A stretch of 64,000 nt of DNA. It comes from Hyphomicrobium sp. GTDB taxonomy: Bacteria; Pseudomonadota; Alphaproteobacteria; Rhizobiales; Hyphomicrobiaceae. Both the position numbers and the translations under genes were made by a program. Each line of letters opens with the position of its first letter. Position 1 is the stretch's first letter. Under the pieces are notes generated by a model. The model was not told the DNA's origin, did no database searches, and worked only from the letters and a program-made list of their open reading frames with translations. Below are positions 18,463 to 27,956 of this stretch, in pieces. The stretch lies in NCBI GenBank assembly GCA_013141015.1, contig JABFRT010000025.1, forward strand, positions 16,301-80,300, read 5' to 3'.

Positions 18463-19497
18463 CTACCTGTTGGTCAGCTTCAATTCGATACGGCGGTTCT
18501 TCTGCAAAGCGTCGTCAGATGTGCCGCCTTCAAGCGGGCGGAATTCGCCGTAGCCAGCAGCCACAAGCCGGTTCGCCGGAACGCCGCGCGCAATCATATA
18601 TTTAACAACCGAGGATGACCGCGCGGTCGACAGCTCCCAGTTCGATGGGAATTGCGCGCTTGAGATGGGGCGCGCGTCGGTGTGGCCGTCGATCTGCAAG
18701 GCCCAATCGATTTCCTTTGGGATCTGCTTTTCAAGCTCGACGATGGCGGCGGCCATCTGGTCCATGGCGGCCAGGCCTTCCGGGGTTAGCGTCGCGGCAC
18801 CTGAGGCAAACAGCACTTCCGATTCAAACACGAAACGGTCGCCAACCACGCGGATATCCTTGCGGTCTTTGAGGAGTTCTCGCAGCCGCCCGAAGAAGTC
18901 GGACCGGTAACGCTGCAACTCCTGCACTTCGCGGGCAAGCGCTGCGTTCAGCCGTGTTCCAAGATCCTTGATGGTCTTGTCGCTATCGTCGGCCTTCTTT
19001 TCGGACGCGCCAAGCGCTTCGTTGAGGGCCGCCATCTGGCGGCGCAATTCGAGCAGCTGGGCGTTGAGAATGTCGACCTTCGATAACACCTCCTTCGACA
19101 TGGTCTTTTCGGCTTCGAGGTTCTGCGACAGCGCCGCGATTTGCGCATCTGCAGCCTTGGCTTTGTCATCGGCTCCCGAGCCGGCACCCGCCAGCGCGGC
19201 GTTCTCGGCTTTCAAGGCGGCGAGCGAAGCTTGCAACGCGGAAAGGTCGTCCTCGGCTGCTTTGGCTTTGCCTTTTTCGAGGCTCAGGATCGACGTCAGC
19301 TCGCTGATCTGGCGGGTCAGCTTCTTGAGCGCTGAATCTTTGCTGCCGGCTTCCTGCGCCGCGAAATACTGGGCAATCATGAATAGCGACATCAAAAAAG
19401 TGACGACCAGCAGCAGGGTCGACAGCACATCGACGTAGCCCGGCCACGCGTTTGCGTTTTCGGCACTGCCGCCCCGACGTGATCGACCGCGCGCCAT
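18463..19497 (-). CDS. OmpA/MotB-like peptidoglycan-binding membrane protein
   Basis: A 344-residue inner-membrane protein: one N-terminal helix (about residues 22-45, preceded by WPGYVDVLSTLLL), a long coiled coil (about 55-200) and a C-terminal OmpA domain (DGHTDARP, then ELSTARSSSVVKYMIARGVP and QKNRRIELKLT) that binds peptidoglycan. The N-terminal Asp within the helix entry (YVDVLS) is at the site used for ion coupling in MotB. It follows the MotA/TolQ-like gene by three bases, so the two should form one membrane complex. The pair is conserved next to suhB-like genes in Alphaproteobacteria; its role is unknown. Confidence 0.85.
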   Translation of the reverse strand: MARGRSRRGGSAENANAWPGYVDVLSTLLLVVTFLMSLFMIAQYFAAQEAGSKDSALKKLTRQISELTSILSLEKGKAKAAEDDLSALQASLAALKAENAALAGAGSGADDKAKAADAQIAALSQNLEAEKTMSKEVLSKVDILNAQLLELRRQMAALNEALGASEKKADDSDKTIKDLGTRLNAALAREVQELQRYRSDFFGRLRELLKDRKDIRVVGDRFVFESEVLFASGAATLTPEGLAAMDQMAAAIVELEKQIPKEIDWALQIDGHTDARPISSAQFPSNWELSTARSSSVVKYMIARGVPANRLVAAGYGEFRPLEGGTSDDALQKNRRIELKLTNR

Positions 19498-19500
19498 CGC

Positions 19501-20550
19501 CTAGCTCCCGCGCTTCATGGTCTCGGCCAGGCTTTTCAGCATATTGGCAACTTCGGACTGCTGCGCCGCCTGTTCGTCGACCCACTCGCGCACGACCTTT
19601 TGCTCAGACCGCATTTGCGTGACCAGCTGGTGCACGCCGCGGGCGAGATCGCGCACATCGTCGGACGGTGGCGCGGGCGCAACTGCCGCGGCAATCGGCT
19701 GTTCGCCAAGCCGTGAGGTGAATTCTTCGAGCGCCCGCTGCATATCGACAACCGCGCCGAGCAGTTGGCGGTTGACGTAATCCGACGAAGTAGAGCCCGC
19801 GCCCGACGGCGTCAGTTCGGTGATGCCCGAAAGCCATTCTTCGAGTTCGTTGTAAAAGCGGTTGTGGGCATGGCTTGCCTGCAGTTCGAGGAAGCCGAGC
19901 ACCAGTGATCCGGCAAGGCCGAGCAAGGATGACGAGAACGCCGTGCCCATGCCTTTGAGCGGCGCATTCAACGCCGACTTCAAATCGCCGAACATTTGGA
20001 CGTTGTCGGTGCCCTTGTTGTCGAGCGTGTCGATGGCGCGGCCGACCGATTGAATGGTCTCAAGCAAACCCCAGAAGGTGCCGAGCAGGCCGAGGAACAC
20101 CAACAGGCCGACCAAATAGCGGCCGGTGTCGCGCGCTTCATCGAGCCGGGAGCCGATGCTGTCCATGAACGAACTCATGGCGGTGGTCGATAGCGACAGC
20201 GTGCCAGTGCGGTCGCGCAGCATGGTCGCCATCGGAGCCAGCAGTTTCGGCTTGTGGCCGATCATCAGGCCGGGGTCGGAAATGCGGAATGCGTTCACCC
20301 ATCGGACTTCCGGGTACAGGCGGAAAACCTGGCGGAACGCGTAAACGATGCCGAGCATCAACACGCCAATGATAAGACCATTGAGGCCGGGATTGGTCAG
20401 CAGCGAGGTTCTCAGCTGTTCAAAGAGAATGGCTGCAATGAACGCGACGAGCGTCAGAAAGATCAACATGCGCAGCAGGAACACGCCGGGCGGCGTCAGG
20501 CGGCGCGAGACGGGTGCGAGGCCAGCCTCACTCAAGCGTGTCTTAGCCAT
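19501..20550 (-). CDS. MotA/TolQ/ExbB-like proton channel protein
   Basis: A 349-residue inner-membrane protein with four predicted helices (about residues 25-45, 55-72, 145-165 and 205-225). The segment GLLGTFWGLLETI matches the conserved channel helix of the MotA/TolQ/ExbB family, and the later GMGTAFSSSLLGLAGSLVLG the last helix. A C-terminal coiled tail (about 260-349) could reach into the cytoplasm. It is the probable ion-channel partner of the OmpA-like protein directly downstream. The ATG is preceded by GGAGACGACG. The architecture resembles ZorA of Zorya defence systems, but no ZorC/ZorD or ZorE genes are nearby. Confidence 0.85.
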   Translation of the reverse strand: MAKTRLSEAGLAPVSRRLTPPGVFLLRMLIFLTLVAFIAAILFEQLRTSLLTNPGLNGLIIGVLMLGIVYAFRQVFRLYPEVRWVNAFRISDPGLMIGHKPKLLAPMATMLRDRTGTLSLSTTAMSSFMDSIGSRLDEARDTGRYLVGLLVFLGLLGTFWGLLETIQSVGRAIDTLDNKGTDNVQMFGDLKSALNAPLKGMGTAFSSSLLGLAGSLVLGFLELQASHAHNRFYNELEEWLSGITELTPSGAGSTSSDYVNRQLLGAVVDMQRALEEFTSRLGEQPIAAAVAPAPPSDDVRDLARGVHQLVTQMRSEQKVVREWVDEQAAQQSEVANMLKSLAETMKRGS

Positions 20551-20887
20551 CGTCGTCTCCGGTCGGTCCCTCAGGGCGTTTGGGGCGCATCTTATCTGAC
20601 GCCTTTATCCGGGACCTTAGCCTAAGCCTCAGCCCGCGAAAACCGGCAAGATCATGACGGAGACGGATGCGGGCCGCGATAAGGCATTCGCATCACAGCA
20701 AGTACAAGGGGGTGCTTGGGCGCATAAACTGTTGATGGAACTTTCCTCTCCCTTTGGGAGAGGATGTCACGAAGTGACAGGTGAGGGGACTTGCGACAAC
20801 AATAGTGTGAGCGGTCAGTCCCTCATCCGGCCTTCGGCCACCTTCTCCCCAAGGGAGAAGGAAGTCTGCGTTAACGCTTTTCGAGCC
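20551..20887. other. Intergenic region with REP-like palindromes
   Basis: No gene. It separates the channel operon from suhB and holds the REP-like element listed at 20741-20864. Confidence 0.6.
20741..20864. repeat. REP-like intergenic palindrome pair
   Basis: CTCTCCCTTTGGGAGAGG and GTCACGAAGTGAC palindromes followed by GTGAGGGG, then, after about 40 bases, an inverted copy of the unit (CCTCATCCGGCCTTCGGCCA and CTTCTCCCCAAGGGAGAAGG). This is the layout of the interspersed REP/BIME elements common in Alphaproteobacteria. It can stabilise mRNA 3' ends. Confidence 0.7.
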
Positions 20888-21694
20888 CTAGCTCTTGGCG
20901 GGTTTGTCGCCGACCAGCGGCATCATGGCTTTGTGCATCTGAATGTTGGCGGCGATGATGTCACCGGTTTCCAGCATTTTGTCGGAGCCGTCGAGACCGG
21001 TTGCGATACCGCCGGCTTCCCGCACGATGACGATGCCGGCCGCCATGTCCCACGGCTTCAGGTTGCGCTCCCAGTAGCCATCGAAACGCCCCGCCGCGAC
21101 GAACGCGAGGTCGAGCGCTGCCGAGCCTGTGCGGCGGATGCCAGCGACTTCGCGCATCATGACTTCCATTTCCTTTAGGAAACGCGGATGGCCCTCGCGG
21201 CCGCGATGCGGAATGCCGGTCGTCAACAGCGCGTCGCCCAGCGTCTTGCGGGCGGCGACACGCAAGCGGCGGTCGTTCATGTAAGCGCCCTTGCCCTTTT
21301 CAGCCGTGAACAGCTGATCGCTGGCCGGGTTATAAATCACGCCCGCGACCAGCTGGCCCTCGCGCTCAAGCCCGATCGAGACGGCGAACATCGGATTGGA
21401 ATGCAGAAAATTTGTCGTCCCGTCGAGCGGATCGATCAGCCAGCGATGCGTCGTGTCGGCGCCTTCGATGTAGCCGCTCTCTTCCATCAGGAAGCCGTAG
21501 CCCGGGCGGGCTTTGGAAAGTTCTTTGTAAATGATGTCTTCGGCCTTGGTGTCGGCAATCGACACGAAGTTGGCCGGACCCTTGACCGACACCTGCAACT
21601 GTTCGACTTCGCCGAAATCGCGGATCAGGCTGCGGCCTGCTTTGCGGGCGGCGGTGATCATGACGTTGAGGGTCGGCGAGACGTTAAGGACCAC
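20888..21694 (-). CDS. suhB: Inositol-1-monophosphatase family protein (SuhB-like)
   Basis: A 268-residue Mg2+-dependent sugar phosphatase. The metal-binding residues are in FLMEESG, IDPLDGTTNF and the late WDMAAGIVIV, all intact. The reaction is hydrolysis of inositol monophosphates and related sugar phosphates. Some family members also act in rRNA processing. The GTG at 21694 with an AGGGAAA ribosome site is preferred over a TTG at 21736. It lies upstream of, and co-directional with, the channel pair, with a REP element between. Confidence 0.88.
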   Translation of the reverse strand: MVLNVSPTLNVMITAARKAGRSLIRDFGEVEQLQVSVKGPANFVSIADTKAEDIIYKELSKARPGYGFLMEESGYIEGADTTHRWLIDPLDGTTNFLHSNPMFAVSIGLEREGQLVAGVIYNPASDQLFTAEKGKGAYMNDRRLRVAARKTLGDALLTTGIPHRGREGHPRFLKEMEVMMREVAGIRRTGSAALDLAFVAAGRFDGYWERNLKPWDMAAGIVIVREAGGIATGLDGSDKMLETGDIIAANIQMHKAMMPLVGDKPAKS

Positions 21695-21884
21695 GGGATT
21701 TCCCTGTGAGCTGGAGGTGACTATCGGAGGGTTCAAAGAGCAAGGAATGCCCGGGGCTTGGGGGCCGGCAATAAGCTATTGTGCTGAGTATCGCCTTAGA
21801 GTGGCGCGCGCAAGGGCACGGGAGCATCCGCCGCGGGTGCAGGGTTAAGGACGCGGTGGCGGCCCTCGTTGGGAGGCGTAGTGA

Positions 21885-23535
21885 TTAGAACAGCAGAATA
21901 TCAACCGCCGAGAGTGCTGGCTTGGTGTCGAGGACGGCGAACAGGATTTTGGCCTGCGCGCCGGTGCCGTCGGCGTCGAACCACATTGCGCCACTCACCT
22001 TGTCGTAGATAACGCGGTCACTGGCGTCGAGGGCGCTGGTGCCCAAGGCGAACTCGGTGGAAAAAAGGCTGCGCTCGAACGGGACGGAGGCCGTATCGAA
22101 CTTGATGTAGTCGGCAGCCGTGAAGCCATAAATCAAGTCGATACCGGAAGCGGCTCCCAAATGAGATTGGCGGAATTGAAACCGGTCAACGCCCGTGCCG
22201 CCGAACAAACTATCGTTGCCTGCTTGGCTTTCAATCGTGTCACTGCCGCCAAAGCCATAGAGGCTATCGTTGCCGCCGCCGCCAAGGATTGTGTTGACGC
22301 CGTTGTTGCCGCGAATGACTTGCCGGAGTTCATTGCCCGTTAGGTTCACCGGCGCGGTGTTCGCGAGCGGCGCTGCGGTGAAGCCTTCAATTTCCTGTCC
22401 AGCGGCGAGTGTGTAACTGGCCGTCGCGTAGACGAAGTCGTTGGTGCCGCCACCAACCGATTCAAATACGCGATCACCGGCGCTGTCGACGATCAAGATA
22501 TCGTCGCCAATGCCACCATAGAGATTGTCGGCGCCCGTGCCGCCGTCGAGCACATTATTTCCGTTACCACCCCTCAATGTATCGCCGCCCGCTTGCCCTC
22601 TGAGAATGTCGTTGCCGTCCAATCCATCGACAACGTTGGCAAGGCTATTTCCGGAAAAATCGTCAATTCCTTGGGTGCCGAAATAGCTTGTATCTTTCGG
22701 ATCTCCCTCAACATATCGAACCAGCAATTTCGAAAAATATGCAGGGGCTACGCTATCGAGACTCCCGTTAGCGATCAGGGTCGCAGTTGCAGCATCGCCA
22801 TTTTTTGTATTGATTAGAGTTGCAGCAGTGCCGAATTGAATATGAAGATGGGCGGCTGGCGTGCCCGTGGATCCAGAAGTGGCCAGCTCCGAGCCTGCCT
22901 CAACTCGCTGATCAACGGTAACATTGGCGCTGTTGAAAGCGAGATGCGCATATGTCGCGTACCCCCCCCCTCATGTAAGACCGTGACAACGTTGCCGTAA
23001 CCTACAAAACTACCGGCGAGATCGGATTTTACTGCAACGACCGTTCCGCCTGCGACTGAAAGAACTGGCTTGCTCGCCGCAAGAAAGTCATACCCCCACT
23101 GCAGTGCACTTGAAGGAACGTGGCTGTCGTCAGTGTCACGATTGCCTTGGGCTATCTGCTCAACACCGAAGACTGGATAGTGCGCTAGAAGTATAGCATT
23201 GCTGGTCAGTGAGCCAACATTCACTGTCTAAACAGCACTTGGGTTAAAGGCACCTCGCGGTCGATTGCATTAAAACCTATCGTGCTTGTTGAGCCCGCGG
23301 GTCCAGCGACAAAAGCCCACTGTCCGATTTGAGCAATGGGAATAAAATCGATCAGCACGTTCTCAGGCTGCATGTTGCCGTTGAAAGTCAGATAGCCGCC
23401 GCCAATCTCGCGATCCTTGATTGCGAAAGAGACGATGTCATTGTCTGCATCAAAGTATGTGAACAGAGCAGAGAGGGGTGTGCTGGCACCTGCGGCTTTT
23501 GAGACTGAAACGCCGGATGCTGTAGGATTAGCCAT
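21885..23535 (-). pseudogene. M23 peptidase-RTX protein, disrupted in at least three places
   Basis: Read together, three pieces make one secreted protein. The first (23221-23535) is an N-terminal beta domain. The second is an M23-like domain with WGYDFLA, GYGNVVTVLHEGG, then YATYAHL and AHLHIQF in the next frame. The third has Ca2+-binding nonapeptide repeats (DGLDGNDILRGQAGGDTLRG) and a C-terminal FDADGTGAQAKILFAVLD, the type I secretion-like tail shared with the first RTX protein. Lesions: a frameshift near 23260, an in-frame TAG near 23231, and a frameshift in a nine-G run (22962-22970). The HxH and HL metal motifs are intact in the corrected frame, so recent decay, phase variation or sequencing error are all possible. 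Base composition is more A/T-rich than the neighbours, suggesting acquired DNA. Confidence 0.7.
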
Positions 23536-23807
23536 GACCACTGCCCCTCTCAGTCGAATGAAACAACGGCGGGCGGCCTCGTCAATGGCAGGTGAGATGT
23601 AAGAACGGAGTGCCTGACTGGAATTCTATCAATCTGCCGTTGGTCGATTGGACTACCCGCATTAGCCATTCTGACGGCGAATACGTCCACAGATTATCTT
23701 TGTTGGCAATTGGAGTTTGAATTGGTCTGATCTGGATAAGACCAGCGCACTACACGTCCGCCGGAGTGTACGGCGTTCATGTGGGCGACGGCGCTGATCG
23801 CCGCGTC

Positions 23808-24752
23808 TCATCCCATCCGCGAGATCGCATCCCGCATAGCGTCCATCACGCCGGGTTCGGTCATGGCATGGCCGGCGGCGTCGATCAGATGCAGCGTCGC
23901 GTCGGGCCAAGCATCGGTCAAGGCGTGGGCGCTGAGCGGCGGGCATAGCAAATCATAACGGCCCTGAATGATCGTTCCGGGAATGCCGTTGAGCCGCGTG
24001 GCGTTGGCCAGCAATTCCCCAGGCTCAAGGAAAAAACCATTACAAATGTAATGCGCCTCTATGATTGGCGTGGGCGGCGTGCGTGCATCATTGTCGAACA
24101 CGGCAGGCAAAACTTGCGACGCCGGTGAGATTTCCGACAAAATCCGTTCATAGGCGTTCCACACGTGTGCGGCCGGCGCATGTACGCGCGGATCAGGATC
24201 CGTCAGGCGGCGCAGGTACGCTGAGAGTGGATCGTGGCGCTCATCCCTTGGTAGCCAACCGCGAAAAGCAGCATAGAGTTCAGGCCGGAACGTCTTCGGT
24301 GCGTCGATGAACGCCCATTCGACCTCGCGGCTTGTGCCAAGAAAGATCGCCCGCAGCACGAGGCTCGTGACGCGCTCCGGATGCGCCTCGGCGTAGGCCA
24401 GAGCGAGCGTCGATCCCCAGGAGCCGCCAACAACCAGCCATTTCTCGATGGCGAAATGCGCACGGATGATTTCGATATCGCCAACCAGGTGCTGCGTGGT
24501 ATTGGCCGCGCATGACAGATAGGGATGCGAACGACCGGCGCCCCGCTGGTCAAACAGAAACGCGTGGTCGCGCGCAGGATTGAACACGGCGCGATGCGCG
24601 TGTTGTGCGCCGCTGCCAGGGCCGCCATGCAGAAACACGCATGGACGCCCGCCGCGCCGCCCGATTTCTTCAACGTAAATCCAATGGCCGTCGCTGACGC
24701 GGATCATACGCGCATCAAACGGGCGGAGGGCTTCGTGGGCGTGCGTGGTCAT
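23808..24752 (-). CDS. pip: Prolyl aminopeptidase (proline iminopeptidase)
   Basis: A 314-residue alpha/beta hydrolase of peptidase family S33, which removes N-terminal Pro from peptides. It has HGGPGSG (residues 42-48), DQRGAGRS, nucleophile Ser111 in GGSWGS, the acid Asp in GRYDLLCP and His in DAAGHAM near the C-terminus. The length matches the family. The start at 24752 (MTTHAHEALRPF) is chosen over an upstream in-frame ATG at 24860. Cytoplasmic, no signal peptide. Confidence 0.9.
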   Translation of the reverse strand: MTTHAHEALRPFDARMIRVSDGHWIYVEEIGRRGGRPCVFLHGGPGSGAQHAHRAVFNPARDHAFLFDQRGAGRSHPYLSCAANTTQHLVGDIEIIRAHFAIEKWLVVGGSWGSTLALAYAEAHPERVTSLVLRAIFLGTSREVEWAFIDAPKTFRPELYAAFRGWLPRDERHDPLSAYLRRLTDPDPRVHAPAAHVWNAYERILSEISPASQVLPAVFDNDARTPPTPIIEAHYICNGFFLEPGELLANATRLNGIPGTIIQGRYDLLCPPLSAHALTDAWPDATLHLIDAAGHAMTEPGVMDAMRDAISRMG

Positions 24753-24889
24753 GTTCTGCTGGTCTTTTGGCAAAGAGGCGCTCAGCGTTTTCAGCGACAG
24801 AGGCCCGCGCCCGCAAATAACGTCGCCGCTACAATGGCGCAGATTGCAGGCGCCGCACAAGACTTAGCCTCGGGGCCATCTACGAGACG

Positions 24890-24928
24890 CAAAAAAGCCG
24901 TGAAGCCTGTGATGGGCTTCACGGCCTT
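24890..24928 (-). terminator. Rho-independent terminator
   Basis: On the minus strand GGCCGTGAAGCC, loop CATCACA, GGCTTCACGGC, then six T. It ends the small secreted protein gene at 24949. Confidence 0.88.
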
Positions 24929-24948
24929 AGATCGTGAGTGCTCGAAGC

Positions 24949-25173
24949 TTAGTGGTGGTCGCCGTGGCCGCAAACGCGGGTAACGCGGCAGACGCGTTTA
25001 AAGCGGTGATGTCCGACTTTCACCAGCTTGCAGCGCTTGACGATTTTGCAGCGCTGCACATTATGGCGGCTGTGGCCGTCATAGCCGCGATTATGGTCGC
25101 GCGCGGAAGCCGTGCCGCTCATGCTGATGGCCAATACGCCAGCGATCAGTGCGGTCGAGAGAAGACGTGTCAT
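24949..25173 (-). CDS. Small secreted basic His/Cys protein
   Basis: A 74-residue exported protein: signal peptide (1-24, MTRLLSTALIAGVLAISMSG then TASA), followed by a mature part rich in His, Arg, Lys and Cys (NVQRCKIVKRCKLVKVGHH and GHGDHH at the end). GGAGGAA sits seven bases before the ATG at 25173, and a terminator follows. Metal binding through His/Cys is possible but not demonstrated. No family was recognised. Confidence 0.7.
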   Translation of the reverse strand: MTRLLSTALIAGVLAISMSGTASARDHNRGYDGHSRHNVQRCKIVKRCKLVKVGHHRFKRVCRVTRVCGHGDHH

Positions 25174-25632
25174 TCGTAGTTCCTCCGAATTCATCTTTGG
25201 GCGCCATGAACTGGCGACCACAATGACCTTAACGCGGGGGCGGGCCGAATCCGTTGGCCCGGCGCAAAGAATAATATTTTGTCGCAGAATGGCCTGTTGC
25301 GCGGTGGCAACGTGCACTGAACGTCGATGGCAATGTGCTCAAATAATGGCATCCACCAGCGCCTTGCGTTGCCACAACCAGGACGCGTGGAGCCTGATCA
25401 GGCGGCGCTGCAACCGTGGCGGCGGCTGTAAACCCTATCGCATATCCATTCTCCCGAAGGTGATGGTATGATAGTAAGTTGAGTGCGCTGCCTGATCGCA
25501 GTGGGTGCTTGCTCGTTGGCATCCCGCCTATCAATATTTTTTGTCCACCCATGGCCAGCTATTCCAAAGCCTCGATCCCGGCCCAAATAATCCTTGGCAA
25601 CTCGCCCCCCCTTCAGCACGGAGTTTTTTCGA
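25174..25632. other. 459-base intergenic region, no gene seen
   Basis: Short open frames here lack ribosome sites and family features. The region divides the secreted His-rich protein from the exported protein at 25633 and should hold both promoters. Confidence 0.5.
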
Positions 25633-26784
25633 ATGCGACAAGCTTCAAGCACTCTCCCTAAAGCCGTCATTGCCTTCAGTGCTCTCCTTGCGGCCTCGCC
25701 TGCGGTTGCCCAATCGGCCAACCGCGGACTTGATGTTATCGCCGCTGGCCAAGGCCGCGTGACGGGCGAGATCGTTGCCGATTTCGGCTCGCGCAAAATG
25801 ACCGGCGCGACGGGCGTCGATGTCTATACGATCACCAATATGAAGGCCGCCGATCTGATGCTGATGAACGGCACCATCAATCGCACGCCCGACAAGAAGC
25901 TCGGCTATTCGGTGAAATTCGATCTGTACAACCCGAAGAACCCGTCGCAAATTGCCAAGGAAGCGGCAATCCTGCGTGGCGATGTGATGATCGATCAGAC
26001 TGGCCGGTATGATCCGGCGGCCGGCAAGCTGCGCATCGACGTGGTCAAGGGCACGCAATCCAGCTTCGCGTTTCGCGGCGGCCTTCAGGGCCGCGAAGTT
26101 ACGCGCTGGTGGGAGCTGACCGAACAGCTCAAGAAGGCGCAAAAGAAGGCGTCGAAGGAATACAGCCGCGTTGTCGAAGGCAAGACAATCACCATTGAAG
26201 TCAAGAACGCCGACCCGCTGCGCTTCGACGGGCTTGTGCTTGCCGCCGGGCCGTTCTCGTATTTGCCCGAAACAACGGTTCGCGGCAGTCTCGATTACGA
26301 TTATGAACTCGGCAATTGGCTGCTCGACAACAACGGCCTGACGCTGACGTATCAGCTGAGCGACAAGACCATCAACGACCGTATCACCGGCTCGATCCGC
26401 TATGCCGAAGAAACCGGCAGCACCACTATCGACGGCAAGAAGGTCGATTATACCGGCTACTATGAATACAATCTGCGCTTTAATGAATCGGCACAGAAGG
26501 CCGACGCGGCATTCTTCGACGGTGAAAATTCCAGCGCCGAAGTCGATGCCTTCTTCTCCTCCGCGGACCAGTCGAAGCCCGGCATCTATGGCCGCGCCTA
26601 TTTTGCTGACTCGGAAGACAACTGTAAATCCGCCAAGGACGCCGAGACCGGCAACCCGAAGTGTGTCGGCCCGACCAAGTCTGTCATCACTTACGACCTC
26701 AAGACGACAGCGCTGACCTATGCGCAGCTTGGCGCGTGGATGAAGATCGAGCAGTTTGTGATCGGACCATTCACCGACGAATGA
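25633..26784 (+). CDS. Exported protein of unknown function
   Basis: A 383-residue protein with a signal peptide (1-26, ending SPAVAQ) and an all-beta-looking mature part. Repeated short strands such as TGEIVADFGSRKMTG, GSLDYDYELGNWLLD and GRAYFADSEDNC suggest a periplasmic or outer membrane-associated beta protein; Cys is present as a single pair (NCKSAKDAETGNPKC) that may be disulphide bonded. GGAG lies 12 bases before the ATG. An upstream TTG at 25594 is less likely. A strong GC hairpin without a T-run (26820-26850) follows. No family was recognised. Confidence 0.7.
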   Translation: MRQASSTLPKAVIAFSALLAASPAVAQSANRGLDVIAAGQGRVTGEIVADFGSRKMTGATGVDVYTITNMKAADLMLMNGTINRTPDKKLGYSVKFDLYNPKNPSQIAKEAAILRGDVMIDQTGRYDPAAGKLRIDVVKGTQSSFAFRGGLQGREVTRWWELTEQLKKAQKKASKEYSRVVEGKTITIEVKNADPLRFDGLVLAAGPFSYLPETTVRGSLDYDYELGNWLLDNNGLTLTYQLSDKTINDRITGSIRYAEETGSTTIDGKKVDYTGYYEYNLRFNESAQKADAAFFDGENSSAEVDAFFSSADQSKPGIYGRAYFADSEDNCKSAKDAETGNPKCVGPTKSVITYDLKTTALTYAQLGAWMKIEQFVIGPFTDE

Positions 26785-26875
26785 GCCGCAGATGCGGCGG
26801 GTTCTGCGAGTATATCCAAGCGGCGGGCTCCACATCGGAACCCGCCGCAATTGCTATTGATACTGACGGTGTACG

Positions 26876-27265
26876 TTAGGGCTCCGGCTCTGTGCTGAGG
26901 TGGGCCAGTGACCCGGCGTTGGCTTCCCAATTTCGCCCGTCGAAAGCCTCAATAATCAGCGCCGCAGGTGGCGCATCGAGGCAGCGCACGTTGATGTCGA
27001 TGCCGTCCGGGTTGGAGCGCGGCGTGTAAAACGGTTTGATCCCGCAGATTTTGCAAAACGTGTGCTGCGCGACACCGGTGTTGAACGTGTAGGTGGTGAG
27101 CGCGTCCGCGCCGCGCGTTAAGCGGAAATTGGCTTTCGGCACGATCATGTGGAGAAAGCCGGCCTTCGCACAGACCGAGCAGTTGCAGTCCTGCGCGGTG
27201 ACCGAGTCCGGCGCCTCCACTTCAAAGCGAACGGCGCCGCAATGGCACCCACCGTGGTACAACAT
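26876..27265 (-). CDS. GFA family (glutathione-dependent formaldehyde-activating-like) protein
   Basis: A 129-residue zinc protein with the Mss4-like fold. The zinc and glutathione-type Cys motifs are all present: GGCHCGAVRFEVE at the N-terminus, CNCSVC in the middle and FCKICG later. The family name comes from S-hydroxymethylglutathione synthase activity of some members; for most, including this one, the substrate is unknown. The ORF lies just downstream of a short conserved unknown gene on the same strand. Confidence 0.88.
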   Translation of the reverse strand: MLYHGGCHCGAVRFEVEAPDSVTAQDCNCSVCAKAGFLHMIVPKANFRLTRGADALTTYTFNTGVAQHTFCKICGIKPFYTPRSNPDGIDINVRCLDAPPAALIIEAFDGRNWEANAGSLAHLSTEPEP

Positions 27266-27280
27266 GGCGCGAATGGCCCT

Positions 27281-27493
27281 CTATGATTTGGGCGCGCCGG
27301 GCATCTCGCCTGCAAATTCGGCTTCAAGATCGTGTTCGAGTTTAACGAGATCATCCGGCAGCGGCATGCCAAACGCTTTCATCTCGTTGAGTTTCTCATG
27401 CAGCTGCAGATAAATTTCGTGCCGATCTTCAGGCTCGTTCTGCATTTGCGTCAACAGCAGCGAGACCTGCATTTTGAGTTGCTCGAATGCCAT
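27281..27493 (-). CDS. Small conserved hypothetical protein
   Basis: A 70-residue helical, acidic protein (MAFEQLKMQVSLLLTQMQNE, then a coil with EIYLQLHEKLNEMKAFGMPL and the end AEFAGEMPGAPKS). It is co-directional with and 15 bases from the GFA gene. The start at 27493 is favoured over 27628 because only this part looks protein-like. Function unknown. Confidence 0.6.
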   Translation of the reverse strand: MAFEQLKMQVSLLLTQMQNEPEDRHEIYLQLHEKLNEMKAFGMPLPDDLVKLEHDLEAEFAGEMPGAPKS

Positions 27494-27633
27494 GCGGTTG
27501 CGCCTTTCCAAGATGAGCAGACAAGGCCAGTCTAGCACACCTGAGCGAGCGGCGGACAGGTGGCTAAACTGACGACCGCCAGTGTTGCACACCGCCGCCA
27601 CCTCAGTCAGTATATTCGCAAGCGGCACTGCGT

Positions 27634-27801
27634 TCAGGCCGCCGCTGCGGCCTTTTCAGGCTGTTCGATTTTTGCGTGCGCCTGCCAGATCAAGCGTTCG
27701 ATGATTTGCTTGCGGCTTGGCACGTTCGGTTCGGCGCGGCGCAGATCATCGAGCTGTTTGAGGGTAGCGGAATCTAGGGCAAGCGACATGACGTGGTCCA
27801 T
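27634..27801 (-). CDS. Small ribbon-helix-helix-like protein
   Basis: A 55-residue protein with a central strand-helix-helix pattern (MSLALDSATLKQLDDLRR then VPSRKQIIERLIWQAHAK), resembling CopG/Arc-type DNA-binding antitoxin folds. GGAG lies seven bases before the ATG at 27801. No toxin gene is adjacent. The family call is tentative. Confidence 0.55.
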   Translation of the reverse strand: MDHVMSLALDSATLKQLDDLRRAEPNVPSRKQIIERLIWQAHAKIEQPEKAAAAA

Positions 27802-27956
27802 GATAAGCTCCGTTTCTGGCGGTTGGATTGCGAGACTACCCAACACACCTATCGCCCGCAGATTGAGCGCGCTGTCACGAACGGCACAGCGCTGGTAACA
27901 TTCCGCGGATCAGCACTTACTGCGTAAAACGCCTTAAGTATGGAGTATCCGGGAGC

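Noticed and set aside
18463..20550. Zorya antiphage system
   Set aside because: Only the ZorA/ZorB-like membrane pair is present. ZorC, ZorD and ZorE are absent, and the neighbourhood is core-like.
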